Assembly (NCBI RefSeq): GCF_000948975.2
Contig: NZ_CP059736.1
Span: forward strand, 372,001 to 436,000
Reading direction: 5' to 3'
Source: Thalassomonas actiniarum
Lineage (GTDB): Bacteria; Pseudomonadota; Gammaproteobacteria; Enterobacterales; Alteromonadaceae
Length of the DNA: 64,000 bases
Part shown: positions 40,257 to 49,482 of the stretch, in pieces
Position numbering within the stretch: position 1 is the stretch's first letter
Layout: each line of letters starts with the position of its first letter
Notes under the pieces: generated by a model
Database searches by the model: none
What the model saw: the letters and a program-made list of their open reading frames with translations, nothing else
Told to the model about the DNA's origin: nothing
Translations under genes and position numbers: made by a program

Positions 40257-41990
40257 ATGCGTATTGCTGTCTGTCAGTTTGCCACAAGCTTAAATGTTCA
40301 AGAGAACCTGGAAACCTGTATTCGTGTGGTGGATGAGGCGGCCATGTGCAAGCCAGATCTCATTGTGCTTCCAGAGTTTTGTAATAGCCTTTCCTGGTAC
40401 GTCGATCATAACCAGGCATGGCATGCAGCCTTAACAACGGATGGTATATTTCTACAACGCATAGGTGAACAAGCTAAAAAACATGATTGTTATATAGTGC
40501 TCAATGTCACGTTAAGGCGCGACCCGTCACGTGAACACCAAGAGCCTTGGGTGAAATCTAATATCAGTGTGACCTCGTGTTTATTTTCGCCGCTGGGCAA
40601 GCTTATTTTCCAAGCCGACAAGCAAACTTTGTTCGGCCATGAACATGATTTTTTTATTCCCGGCAATAAAGTCTCTGAAGTTACCGCAACTCCGTTTGGA
40701 AACTTAGGCCTATTTAGCGGCTATGAAGGAATGACCTTTGAAGCAGCGCGTGAACTGGCCTTAGGAGGGGGGCAGTTGCTCTGTCATTCCCTGAGCACAT
40801 TTGCTCTTGACCAGGCCGGTTTGCATGGCCCTGCCCGGGCGTGTGAAAACAAGGTTTTTTTAGCGGCGGCAAATAAGGTCGGTCCGCTCATTCCCCCGGA
40901 ACATATGACCGCTTTTTCTGAGCAATATTTTATTCCCGAAAAATTTCTTTTTGGCGCCGGTGAAAGTCAAATCGTCTCTGCTGACGGTAAAATATTAGCA
41001 ACAATTGCGAACAATAAAGAAGGCTTTGTTTTTGCTGATATAGCTGTGACCCTGGCCGAAGACAAACGCCGCCCCGATGGCAGCGAACTTTTTCAGCAAC
41101 GGCGCCCAGAGCTTTATCAGGCGTTAAAACCGTCGTCTAAACCCCGGGTAAGTGATGACATTGACAAGAATGTCCCGGCAAGTGTCAATGCGGCAATATT
41201 TGCGACTTATAAAACTTACGAGCAAGCCATTGAAGATGTTTGTCATTATATCGAAAATAATCTCAGTGACATTATTCAACTACCGGAATTATTTTTCCTT
41301 GGCGATAAAGCCGTTACCCATGATGTCAAACAACGCACTCAGTTAGCATACCTGAGCCGGCAGTTGGTCGGGCAAATTAGCGCTAAGTTAAGGCCTTTTC
41401 AATACGTATGCACCAGTTTGGTCATTGATGATAGGCATCAGGCGGTATTAATCAGTGAATATGGCTTGTTGGCCGCCCAACAGCAATTGCATTTTTGCCA
41501 GCGATATCAATGGACGACTTTGGGTGATAAGTTAAATATTATCCAGCTGCCCTTAGAGCAAGGCAATGTTAATGTAGCTATGTTAACGGCAGATGATGCG
41601 AATATGCCTGAAATAGTCAAAGTGGCGGCATTAAATAACATTCACTTGTTATTAGTGCCTTTTGATATCCAGGAAGCAGGCGAGGTTGAGTATAGCCTGT
41701 TGGCTCGCGCTGCTGAAAACAGGATTTGTATCCTTGCTGCCAGTCGCGAGAAAAATTTTGTCCAAGACTCATCTGGCAAGCATAATGCCCGGATAACAGC
41801 TAAAAAATCTACCGGTTTTATTGCCAATCTGGCCACTGATTTTACCTTATTTACGCCGTGGAAATCCCGGAAATTTGATGGCTATATTAATCAACCTGTC
41901 GTTAGGCATCAGCATGGAAAGATCACCAAAGCTTTGCTTCATCCTCTTGCCGCCGGTAATAAAATAATGGCTGTAAAAACAGAGTTATAA
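40257..41990 (+). CDS. Tandem nitrilase-fold protein, both catalytic cysteines missing
   Basis: Two carbon-nitrogen hydrolase domains are fused (about 1-285 and 305-570). Domain 1 keeps the catalytic Glu40 (VLPEF), a Lys122 candidate (QADKQTLF) and the late motif ARACENKVFLAAANKVG, but where ICYD is expected it reads LFSGYE, with Gly155 at the Cys position. Domain 2 keeps Glu344 (QLPELF) and AARAAENRICILAAS-like features, but reads AMLTADD, with Thr444 at the Cys position. Without Cys no covalent amide chemistry is expected. It could be a binding, scaffold or regulatory protein, or use another reaction. There is no signal peptide; the ATG has GGAAATTAAATC upstream. It stands alone. Confidence 0.82.
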   Translation: MRIAVCQFATSLNVQENLETCIRVVDEAAMCKPDLIVLPEFCNSLSWYVDHNQAWHAALTTDGIFLQRIGEQAKKHDCYIVLNVTLRRDPSREHQEPWVKSNISVTSCLFSPLGKLIFQADKQTLFGHEHDFFIPGNKVSEVTATPFGNLGLFSGYEGMTFEAARELALGGGQLLCHSLSTFALDQAGLHGPARACENKVFLAAANKVGPLIPPEHMTAFSEQYFIPEKFLFGAGESQIVSADGKILATIANNKEGFVFADIAVTLAEDKRRPDGSELFQQRRPELYQALKPSSKPRVSDDIDKNVPASVNAAIFATYKTYEQAIEDVCHYIENNLSDIIQLPELFFLGDKAVTHDVKQRTQLAYLSRQLVGQISAKLRPFQYVCTSLVIDDRHQAVLISEYGLLAAQQQLHFCQRYQWTTLGDKLNIIQLPLEQGNVNVAMLTADDANMPEIVKVAALNNIHLLLVPFDIQEAGEVEYSLLARAAENRICILAASREKNFVQDSSGKHNARITAKKSTGFIANLATDFTLFTPWKSRKFDGYINQPVVRHQHGKITKALLHPLAAGNKIMAVKTEL

Positions 41991-43111
41991 CGAGAAGCCC
42001 ATGATTAATTGTTCCTGTGAGTAATACTGGGGGGAAAGTCTATATTGGCACGAGGTTGGTAATACTTACGGAAAACCTCCGGGCACAGGCATTACCAGTC
42101 GTGTCCTTTGTCTTTTGGAGTACCCCCTGCCTTATCACGGCTAAACCTGGAAAAATCAGGGCAGAGATTCACGCGTATTCCTTAAAAACTAAAAGCTAAT
42201 TTATGGTTGTTCCGTATCGTTTTTACAATTTGCGAATGTGAATACTCACCGCTTCCCGTATATTTCACCCACCGGTTAAGACGAGATGTCTTTGGCTACG
42301 GATTGGATGAGTGAGATGATCTCATCTGTCATCGCTTGAGGGTTGATAGTTGATAGATTCAGGAGTGAATGAAGATCTCAGCAGTGTAATTGCCGGCGTG
42401 AGTTCGCTAAGCAGGTCAAGGTGCGGGTGATCGGCGCCGGTGATACCGGCGATGGCATTTCGCATTCGCTTTTTTCCATCCGATGGTTAAACCGAGCAAA
42501 GTGCTGAAATTAAGCTTAAAGTGATATCTACTTGGCTAAGGAATAAAAGTGCCGCTATTAAAACCTGATGGCGGTATTGTAGTTTGATTGCTACAAAAAA
42601 GAGGAACTGGCAGCTCTGCTGGTGTCTGCCTGGTGCTCGAATTTCTGTTACCGGTACATTTTCTGTGCTGCAAATACTCAGAATTTGCGAAACCTCTTCT
42701 TGCCTTTTCAAGAGGTAATGTTGGCATGTTTCTTAGATAGGCTTCGAATGAAACTGACCTTCTCATAACCTGTGTTAAGTGATATTTGTTTAAAAGCTTC
42801 GCCTGTGTTAACCAGAGCGACTTTTGCGGTATTGGTCTTTGCCTTGCTGCTGAGTCAGGTAAGTAAGGAAACAAACATCATCGCGGGCAGGGGATTTTTT
42901 ATCCGCGCATTGGTAAAATTATTCTTTAAAGACAGGTGATTATCTGTTGATGGGGCTTGTTCGCCGAGTTCAAATGCCAATATTCTTCCCATATTCTATA
43001 CTCTATAGTTAATGATTTATTGGATCGGGCGTTTAATTAGCTTTTAGTTTATGTATCGACGGATTGAGTAACAAACTCAGAGTGAAGTCCCTTCATAACT
43101 GGAGTAAAGCC
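41991..43111. other. Long gene-free region, possible decayed coding sequence
   Basis: About 1.1 kb without a supported gene. Short plus-strand stretches look protein-like but have no starts and are cut by stops: around 42394-42505 (contains VRVIGAGDTGDGIS) and around 42768-42940 (contains FAVLVFALLLSQVSKETNII, membrane-like). They may be remnants of one lost gene. A 112-codon minus-strand frame at 42536-42874 has no ribosome site and unlikely composition. The promoter of the stress-protein/mrp unit must lie near the right end. Confidence 0.4.
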
Positions 43112-43972
43112 ATGGTGAAGAATGTTTTAGTGATTGCAGATATCGAAGATGATGAAACCTTCGCATTGGAAAAGGCATATGATCTCAGCCTGCCAATAGG
43201 TACCAGATTGGAAATCATTAAATTCATTCATTGTGGAGAAAACTCACAATTAACTGTTGCACAGCAAATGGAGCAAGCCAGAGAATTACTGGCGAAAAAT
43301 ATTCAAAAAATTTTTCGCGATACTAGCGAGATCACCAGTAAAGTTGTTAACAGCGATAATATTGCCGACTGGGTGCTTGAGCATTGCCGGCAAAAAAGCG
43401 TAGACCTTGTGGTTAAAACCCGTCACCGGACTGAATCCCTGTTTCATACCCCGACCGACTGGCAGTTGCTGCGCCAATTACCCTGTCCTATCTTGATCGC
43501 CTCGCATATCAAATGGAAACCAGAAGCCAATATTTTATTATCCCTGGATTTATCAACCGATGAAAGTCAGCACCAGCAATTGAATAAGTCGGTACTGGGG
43601 TGGGGAAATTTCTGGTCATTAGCTTATGATCACCAGTTACATGCGGCATACAGCATTCCCATTGCCAAGCCTCTGCTGGAATTAGAACTGGTGGACAGAC
43701 ACGAAATAGAGCAGAAAAAATCCCCAAAAGCAAAAGAGAAAATGGCCGCGTTATTGGCCGAGTTTGAGATGGATACAGTTCCCGGGCATATCGGCTCGGG
43801 GCCTCCGGAAAAAACCATTCCCCATCTTGCCGGAGAATTACACTGTGACCTGGTGATCATGGGTTGTATGGGCCACCATGGGATCAGTAGTTATTTTCAC
43901 GGTAATACCACAGAAAAAGTCCTGCATAATCTGCGCGCCGATTGCTTGGTGGTCAAGCTGGAACAAGATTAA
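43112..43972 (+). CDS. Tandem universal stress protein (UspE-like)
   Basis: Two UspA-type domains in one 286-residue cytosolic protein. Domain 1 begins KNVLVIADIEDDE and ends CPILIASH; domain 2 begins ANILLSLDLSTDES and ends with the nucleotide-binding pattern VIMGCMGHHG...GNTTEKVLHNLRADCLVVK. The start is the ATG at 43112 (TGGAG 7 bases upstream); an in-frame TTG at 43064 is less likely. The next gene, mrpE, begins 56 bases later on the same strand with no terminator between, so the stress protein may be part of the antiporter operon. Confidence 0.9.
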   Translation: MVKNVLVIADIEDDETFALEKAYDLSLPIGTRLEIIKFIHCGENSQLTVAQQMEQARELLAKNIQKIFRDTSEITSKVVNSDNIADWVLEHCRQKSVDLVVKTRHRTESLFHTPTDWQLLRQLPCPILIASHIKWKPEANILLSLDLSTDESQHQQLNKSVLGWGNFWSLAYDHQLHAAYSIPIAKPLLELELVDRHEIEQKKSPKAKEKMAALLAEFEMDTVPGHIGSGPPEKTIPHLAGELHCDLVIMGCMGHHGISSYFHGNTTEKVLHNLRADCLVVKLEQD

Positions 43973-44028
43973 AGCCGGTTGTTTTACAGCTCGGCTAACA
44001 GCCGACAGATCACATTGAGAATAACTTT

Positions 44029-44499
44029 ATGCGTTATACCTTTAGTTTATTTTTGCTATTGCTCGCCTTTTGGGCATCTAATTCTGAGATTCATACCGGA
44101 TTACTGTTTTTCCTGGGCTTTGTGTCGATTATGCTGGTGTTGCTCATTACCCGACGCATGCGCTTGCTTGACCGGGAGTCATTGCCCCTGCACCTGTTCA
44201 CCCGCATTGTCCCCTTCTATGCCTGGCTGCTCAAAGAAATTGTTTACAGCAGTTTTTATGTGCTGAAGTTAATCTTTCGGGGAGAAAAAGCCTTAAGCCC
44301 GATCATCATCACCATCCCTCTTGATTTTAAAGACGAGCTCAGCAAGGTCATTTTTGCCAATTCAATCACCTTAACCCCGGGCACTTTGAGTCTGCATCTT
44401 GATCGGGACGCGGTTCAGGTGCATGCCCTTACCCGGGAGTTGGCTGAGGCGTTATTAAGCGGTGAAATGGCCAGACGCATTAAGGCTCTGGAAAGCTAA
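44029..44499 (+). CDS. mrpE: Mrp Na+/H+ antiporter subunit E
   Basis: A 156-residue MrpE-type subunit: two to three N-terminal membrane helices (FSLFLLLLAFWAS, LLFFLGFVSIMLVLL), then the conserved ARIVPFYAWLLKEIVYSS-like helix and a cytosolic domain with NSITLTPGTLSLHLDRD. It belongs to the multi-subunit cation/proton antiporter of the inner membrane. Its stop overlaps the mrpF start by one base (TAATG). It heads the mrp genes; the ribosome site is weak (GAGA). Confidence 0.92.
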   Translation: MRYTFSLFLLLLAFWASNSEIHTGLLFFLGFVSIMLVLLITRRMRLLDRESLPLHLFTRIVPFYAWLLKEIVYSSFYVLKLIFRGEKALSPIIITIPLDFKDELSKVIFANSITLTPGTLSLHLDRDAVQVHALTRELAEALLSGEMARRIKALES

Positions 44500-44783
44500 T
44501 GTTGCTGGCATCTATCCTGGCCATTTTTATTATTATGTTTCTTGCCCTGTTGCGCGCTTATATCGGGCCGAGCCTTTATGACCGGATTTTGGCGGCTAAC
44601 CTGTTTGGTACTAAAACTGTGCTATTTATTGCTGTGCTGGGATTTTTATCCGGGCATTCCTATTTCCTCGATATTGCCATGCTTTACGCCTTGCTGAATT
44701 TTGTCAGCATTGTCGGCGTTTTGCGTTTTGTTGAATACCAGCAACCGGCACAGAAACAAGAAAAGGACAGGGAAAAGCAATGA
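44499..44783 (+). CDS. mrpF: Mrp Na+/H+ antiporter subunit F
   Basis: A 94-residue membrane protein with three helices and the MrpF signature GPSLYDRILAANLFGTK and DIAMLYALLNFVSIVGVLR. Length is normal for MrpF. It starts in a TAATG overlap with mrpE and ends in an ATGA overlap with mrpG, so the subunits are translationally coupled. Confidence 0.93.
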   Translation: MLLASILAIFIIMFLALLRAYIGPSLYDRILAANLFGTKTVLFIAVLGFLSGHSYFLDIAMLYALLNFVSIVGVLRFVEYQQPAQKQEKDREKQ

Positions 44784-45133
44784 CAGAGATCTTCAATACC
44801 CTGAGCTTTATTTGTTTATTGCTCGGCAGCCTTTGTAACCTTATTGTCGGCCTTGGCCTTTTTCGTTTTCCGGACTTTTATAGCCGCATGCATGCAACGG
44901 GCATTACCGACAGCCTGGGCACTGCCTTTATTTTAGTGGGCTTAATGCTGCAAAGCGGTTGGGATGTCAGCTTGACCAAATTAATCCTGATCCTGGTCTT
45001 TATCCTGCTCACCGGACCGACTATCACTTACAGCCTGGCGAATGCCGCCAAACAGGAAGGCCTGGCGGCCAAACTAACCAAAGCAGCAGAGACGGCAGAA
45101 AGCAATAACGGAGAAGCCTCATCGAATCATTAA
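44780..45133 (+). CDS. mrpG: Mrp Na+/H+ antiporter subunit G
   Basis: A 117-residue subunit with three helices and the MrpG motif GLFRFPDFYSRMHATGITDS followed by LGTAFILVGLMLQSG. The hydrophilic C-terminal tail (about residues 88-117) is longer than the minimum for the family. The start overlaps mrpF by 4 bases. Its 3' end carries the probable ribosome site (GGAG at 45109-45112) of the next gene. Confidence 0.93.
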   Translation: MTEIFNTLSFICLLLGSLCNLIVGLGLFRFPDFYSRMHATGITDSLGTAFILVGLMLQSGWDVSLTKLILILVFILLTGPTITYSLANAAKQEGLAAKLTKAAETAESNNGEASSNH

Positions 45134-45147
45134 TCCATATCGTCTTA

Positions 45148-46149
45148 TTGTGCTTTTTATTGCTTACTGTGTTTGCCATAGTACGCATGCACGACTTGTT
45201 CGCAATCGTGATGTTATTAAGCATTTATGGATTTTTATGTGCCAGTTTTTTTATGGTGATGGACGCGGTCGATGTTGCTTTCACCGAGGCGGCGGTGGGG
45301 ATCGGCATTTCGACCTTATTGTTACTTTCTGCTTTAACTTTAACGGGGCGGTTTGAAAAAAAACAGCGCCATAAGCCGCTATTGGCTGTTTTTTCTGTTG
45401 CTATAACGGCCAGCTTATTGATCTACGGCACCTTGCAAATGCCTCCTTTTGGTTCGGCTTATGCCCCGGCGCATCAGCACATAGCAACGCATTATATTAC
45501 CCAATCTTTCGGTGAAACCGGCATTATCAATATCGTGACCAGTGTATTAGCCAGCTACCGGGGCTATGATACCTTGGGAGAGTTGATCGTCATTTTTACC
45601 GCCGGTATGGGGGTGCTGGTGTTACTAAGGGGAACAACATCACCAGCTAAAGACAGTGCGATTAAAGACAGTGCGATTAAAGGCAAGCGGGTAACAAGCA
45701 AGCAACCGGCGCCGATGAAGCAACATGCTATCTTACGCATTGTCTCCAAGATGCTTATTCCCCTGATTTTATTATTCGCCTTATATGTACAGTTTCATGC
45801 AGATTTTGGCCCCGGCGGTGGCTTCCAGGCTGGGGTGATTTTTGCTTCGGTGATCATCCTTTATGTCATGATTTTCGGTCTTAGGGCAACCCAAAAAACC
45901 ATCAGTCTTGCCTGGCTGGAGTTTTTGGCGGCGCTGGGGGTGTTGATTTTCGGCAGTGTCGGCCTGCTTTCACTTTTGTTTGGAGAGAATTTTCTCGATT
46001 ACAATATGTTGTCGTCAGATCCCGTGCAGGCCCAGCACCTGGGGATTTTCGTGGTTGAGATCGGGGTGGGCATTACCGTTGCGGCGACCATTATCCTGAT
46101 TTTTATGACCTTTACCGGACGCATGGCGAACCGGGGGGAACAGCAATGA
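45148..46149 (+). CDS. mrpB: Mrp antiporter subunit B fused to the MrpA C-terminal part
   Basis: A polytopic 333-residue protein. The N-terminal part matches the MbhD/MrpA C-terminal domain (IVRMHDLFAIVMLLSIYGFL, DAVDVAFTEAAVGIGIST). A middle part corresponds to the MbhE-like segment. The C-terminal part is MnhB (LIPLILLFALYVQFHADFGP then GGGFQAGVIFAS). The start is uncertain: 45148 is the first TTG in frame, but homologous N-termini and a GGAG at 45109-45112 point to 45121, where the codon is ATC. Ends with a 4-base overlap to mrpC. Lys and charged helix residues needed for antiport are in the partner D-type subunits. Confidence 0.88.
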   Translation: MCFLLLTVFAIVRMHDLFAIVMLLSIYGFLCASFFMVMDAVDVAFTEAAVGIGISTLLLLSALTLTGRFEKKQRHKPLLAVFSVAITASLLIYGTLQMPPFGSAYAPAHQHIATHYITQSFGETGIINIVTSVLASYRGYDTLGELIVIFTAGMGVLVLLRGTTSPAKDSAIKDSAIKGKRVTSKQPAPMKQHAILRIVSKMLIPLILLFALYVQFHADFGPGGGFQAGVIFASVIILYVMIFGLRATQKTISLAWLEFLAALGVLIFGSVGLLSLLFGENFLDYNMLSSDPVQAQHLGIFVVEIGVGITVAATIILIFMTFTGRMANRGEQQ

Positions 46150-46499
46150 ATTTTTTTGAGCTCTTTAACTACTGGGTGGTGATGTTGCTGATGATGAGCG
46201 GCTTATATATTTTGATCGCCCACGGAAACTTCGTTAAAAAAATTATTGGCCTGAGTATCTTCCAGACCTCGCTCTATATCTTTTACATCAGCATGGCCAA
46301 AGTTACCGGGGCAATCGCACCTATTATCCAACAGGGAGTTGAACTTTATTCTAACCCCCTGCCACATGTATTGATCTTAACCGCCATAGTCGTCGGCATT
46401 TCCACAACAGCCCTTGCGCTTGCTTTAGTGATCCGCATTAAACAAGCCTACGGTACGATTGAAGAAGACGAAATACAGGCTATGGATGAAGAGTCGTGA
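46146..46499 (+). CDS. mrpC: Mrp Na+/H+ antiporter subunit C
   Basis: A 117-residue homologue of NuoK/MrpC with three membrane helices: LLMMSGLYILIAHGNFVKKI, GLSIFQTSLYIFYISM and PHVLILTAIVVGISTTALALAL. The last motif (LTAIVVG) is the family hallmark. Start in an ATGA overlap with mrpB, end in a GTGA overlap with mrpD. Confidence 0.94.
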   Translation: MNFFELFNYWVVMLLMMSGLYILIAHGNFVKKIIGLSIFQTSLYIFYISMAKVTGAIAPIIQQGVELYSNPLPHVLILTAIVVGISTTALALALVIRIKQAYGTIEEDEIQAMDEES

Positions 46500-47974
46500 T
46501 TGCACAATTGCCTATTTTGCAGGTAATTGTGCCGCTGCTGGCGGCTCCTTGTTGCCTGCTGGTTGGCCGCAGCAAATTGGTGTGGTTTTTTGCCTTGGTG
46601 GCAAGCGCAATTACCTTTGTCATCAGCTTGGTTTTATTGCAGCAAGTGCAGGAAAGCGGCACTATCCACTACAGCCTTGGCGGCTGGAGTGCTCCCTTTG
46701 GTATTGAGTATCGGATAGATCTGCTCAATGCCTACCTGCTGTTGATCGTATCAAGTATAACCAGCATCATTTTGCTGACCGCCCATGCCAGTATTACTGC
46801 TGAATTAAATGAAAGTAAGCATAAGTTATTTTACGTAGTTTTTTTATTATGCCTGGCGGGTATGTTGGGCATAATTGCCACCGGCGATGTTTTTAACTTA
46901 TTTGTTTTTTTAGAGATTTCTGCCCTCTCCTCCTACACTTTGATCGCTCTGGGGCAAAAACGCCAGGCATTAACCGCGGCGTTTCGTTATTTGCTGGTGG
47001 GTACCCTGGGGGCCAGCTTTATTTTGATCGGCATTGGCCTGATGTATATGGTTACCGGTACCCTGAACATGTTTGATCTGTCCGAGCGTTTGCCCGAAGT
47101 AGCCCAGTCCCGAACTGTGGTGACCGCCTTTTCCTTCCTTATCCTTGGGGTTTGCCTGAAACTGGCGTTGTTTCCCCTGCACTGGTGGCTGCCCAATGCC
47201 TATGCCTACGCGCCTTCTGTGGTCAGTGCGCTGCTTGCGGCAACGGCCACTAAGGTGGCGATTTATATTTTGCTGCGTTTTATCTTTACTGTTTTTGGCG
47301 GGGAGTTTTCTTTTACCACCCTGCCCCTTCAGGAAATTTTATCTGTGCTCGGTATTGCCGGTGTCTTGACTGCTTCGGTGATGGCCATCTACCAGCAAAA
47401 TGTCAAACAACTCTTTGCTTATTCCAGCGTCGCGCAAATTGCCTACATGATGTTGGCACTGGCCATGAACAGTACCAATGGCTTGATTGCGACTTTACTG
47501 CATCTTTTCAATCATGCCTTGATGAAAGGGGCGCTTTTTTTAGCTTTGGCCGGAGTCATGTACCGGCTGGGTAGTGTCGAGTTAACACAATTTTCCGGTC
47601 TTGGTAAACGTATGCCCTGGACCATGGCAGCGATAGTGATCGGCGGTTTAAGTTTAATTGGTCTTCCGCTGACGGTTGGCTTTATCAGCAAATGGTATCT
47701 TTTACGTGCCGCCCTGGAGAACGGCTGGTGGCCGCTGGCCATCTTTATTTTACTTGGCTCGTTATTGGCCGTGGTTTATGTCTGGCGCATCGTAGAAACG
47801 GCGTACTTTTCCCCACCTAAAGCCGGGCATAACCAGGTTAAAGAGGCGCCGTTAAGCTTATTGCTGCCCACCTGGATTTTGGTATTGGCTAATCTTTATT
47901 TTGGCTGTGATGCCAGCTTCACCATAGCGGTGACAGAATTAACGGCGCAATCTCTACTTGGAGGTGCGCCATGA
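46496..47974 (+). CDS. mrpD: Mrp antiporter subunit D (NuoN/M-like)
   Basis: A 492-residue proton-translocating antiporter-like subunit with about 14 helices. The functional Glu in helix 5 (FLEISALSSYTLIALG) and Lys in helix 7 (LGVCLKLALFPLHWWLP) are present, as is the second Lys in AATATKVAIY. It starts with GTG in a 4-base overlap with mrpC and ends in an ATGA overlap with the next gene. It is the most typical MrpD of the three D-like subunits in this operon. Confidence 0.94.
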   Translation: MIAQLPILQVIVPLLAAPCCLLVGRSKLVWFFALVASAITFVISLVLLQQVQESGTIHYSLGGWSAPFGIEYRIDLLNAYLLLIVSSITSIILLTAHASITAELNESKHKLFYVVFLLCLAGMLGIIATGDVFNLFVFLEISALSSYTLIALGQKRQALTAAFRYLLVGTLGASFILIGIGLMYMVTGTLNMFDLSERLPEVAQSRTVVTAFSFLILGVCLKLALFPLHWWLPNAYAYAPSVVSALLAATATKVAIYILLRFIFTVFGGEFSFTTLPLQEILSVLGIAGVLTASVMAIYQQNVKQLFAYSSVAQIAYMMLALAMNSTNGLIATLLHLFNHALMKGALFLALAGVMYRLGSVELTQFSGLGKRMPWTMAAIVIGGLSLIGLPLTVGFISKWYLLRAALENGWWPLAIFILLGSLLAVVYVWRIVETAYFSPPKAGHNQVKEAPLSLLLPTWILVLANLYFGCDASFTIAVTELTAQSLLGGAP

Positions 47975-49482
47975 TGACAGGCAATGTATTATCGCCCTTT
48001 ATCAGTGATGAATGGCAGCTACAACTTACTATTTTATTGCCCTTAGCCGCGGCTTTGGCCATACGCCTGGCGCAGAAGCGTCCCAATATCCGCGAAGCTG
48101 TTTCCCTGGTCACCAGCGCTATGCTGGTACTGCTTAGCTATAGCCTGTACCGCAATCTTAGCCAGGGATTTGAGCTTAAGCTTGTCTGGTTTGAAGTCAT
48201 TCCCGGGCTGGAGCTGAGTTTTACTACCGAGCCCTTGGCTTTGTTATTTGCACTCATGGCGAGTTTTTTATGGCTGGTTACCAGTATTTATTCGATAGGG
48301 TATATGAGAGGGCTGCGAGAGCCCGGGCAAACCCGGTTTTATCAATTTTTTTCCATTGCCATTACCACTGTTATGGGCATAGCCTTTGCCGCCAACCTCT
48401 TTACCTTGTTTGTCTTTTATGAATTATTAACCTTGTCTACCTACCCCCTGGTCACTCATAAAGGTGACAACAAGGCTAAAAGCGGCGGCCGCACATATCT
48501 GGCTGTGTTGCTTTTTACCTCATTTGTTTTTTTTATGATCGCTATTATGGGCACCTGGTTAGTGGCAGGAACCCTGGACTTTACCCCGGGGGGGATCTTC
48601 GATCACCAGGTTGCTCCGGGCATCTGCGCTGTGCTACTGGTGCTATTTATTTTTGGCATAGGTAAGGCGGCAATTGTGCCCTTTCACCGTTGGTTACCTG
48701 CGGCTATGGTTGCCCCTACCCCGGTCAGTGCGCTGTTACATGCGGTGGCGGTGGTTAAAGGCGGTGTCTTTACCATATTAAAAGTGTGCACTTATATTTT
48801 TGGACTGGAGTTAATGCCAGAGTTGGCCAGTAGTCAGGCGTTGCTTTATCTGGCCGGCGCCTCTGTTTTTCTGGCCTCCCTGGTGGCAATGCGCCAGGAT
48901 AACCTTAAGAAGCGCCTGGCCTATTCAACCATCAGCCAGCTGGGTTATGTCACCATAGCAGCACTGCTGGCCAATAATGCCGGTGTTATTGCCGGGGGTA
49001 TGCATATGGTGATTCATGCCTTTGGTAAAATTACCTTGTTTTTTTGCGCCGGGGCTATCCTGATAAGAACCGGGAAAAAAGAAATCAGCCAGATGGCGGG
49101 ACTTGGCCGGCAGATGCCTTTTACCATGGTTGCCTTTTTTATTGCCAGCTTGGCCATTATCGGTTTGCCGCCGACAGCGGGTGTATGGAGTAAATGGTTT
49201 TTATTACAAGGGGCATTAGATGCTCAGCAATGGTTGCTGCTGCTGGTATTATGTTTGAGCTCTTTGATGAGTATCTTTTATTTATTGGCGATCCCTGTAC
49301 GTGCTTTTTTCCCGGGCAGTGACCCCGGGCCTAGAAGCTCTGTGCGCCAGGAAGCGCCATTACCGGTTTTAATCGCTATCGGAATTTCAACCCTGGCGTG
49401 TTTGCTGCTGTTTTTATTTCCACAACCGCTGTTTGACTTGGCTGCTGCTGTCATTACCACGCAAGGAGGGGAGGCAAGATGA
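47971..49482 (+). CDS. Second antiporter-like subunit (MrpA-N/NuoL-like)
   Basis: A 503-residue polytopic subunit similar to the N-terminal antiporter part of MrpA and to NuoL. The key Glu (FVFYELLTLSTYPLVTHKGD) and Lys (FGIGKAAIVPFHRWLPAAMV, then AVVKGGVF) are kept. Since no full-length MrpA exists here, this gene plus the MrpA-C part fused in mrpB probably replace it. Coupled by 4-base overlaps on both sides. Confidence 0.9.
   Translation: MMTGNVLSPFISDEWQLQLTILLPLAAALAIRLAQKRPNIREAVSLVTSAMLVLLSYSLYRNLSQGFELKLVWFEVIPGLELSFTTEPLALLFALMASFLWLVTSIYSIGYMRGLREPGQTRFYQFFSIAITTVMGIAFAANLFTLFVFYELLTLSTYPLVTHKGDNKAKSGGRTYLAVLLFTSFVFFMIAIMGTWLVAGTLDFTPGGIFDHQVAPGICAVLLVLFIFGIGKAAIVPFHRWLPAAMVAPTPVSALLHAVAVVKGGVFTILKVCTYIFGLELMPELASSQALLYLAGASVFLASLVAMRQDNLKKRLAYSTISQLGYVTIAALLANNAGVIAGGMHMVIHAFGKITLFFCAGAILIRTGKKEISQMAGLGRQMPFTMVAFFIASLAIIGLPPTAGVWSKWFLLQGALDAQQWLLLLVLCLSSLMSIFYLLAIPVRAFFPGSDPGPRSSVRQEAPLPVLIAIGISTLACLLLFLFPQPLFDLAAAVITTQGGEAR

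Noticed and set aside
42536-42874. 112-codon minus-strand frame in the long gap
   Set aside because: No ribosome site, no motif and unlikely composition; the plus strand of the same stretch looks more like decayed coding sequence.
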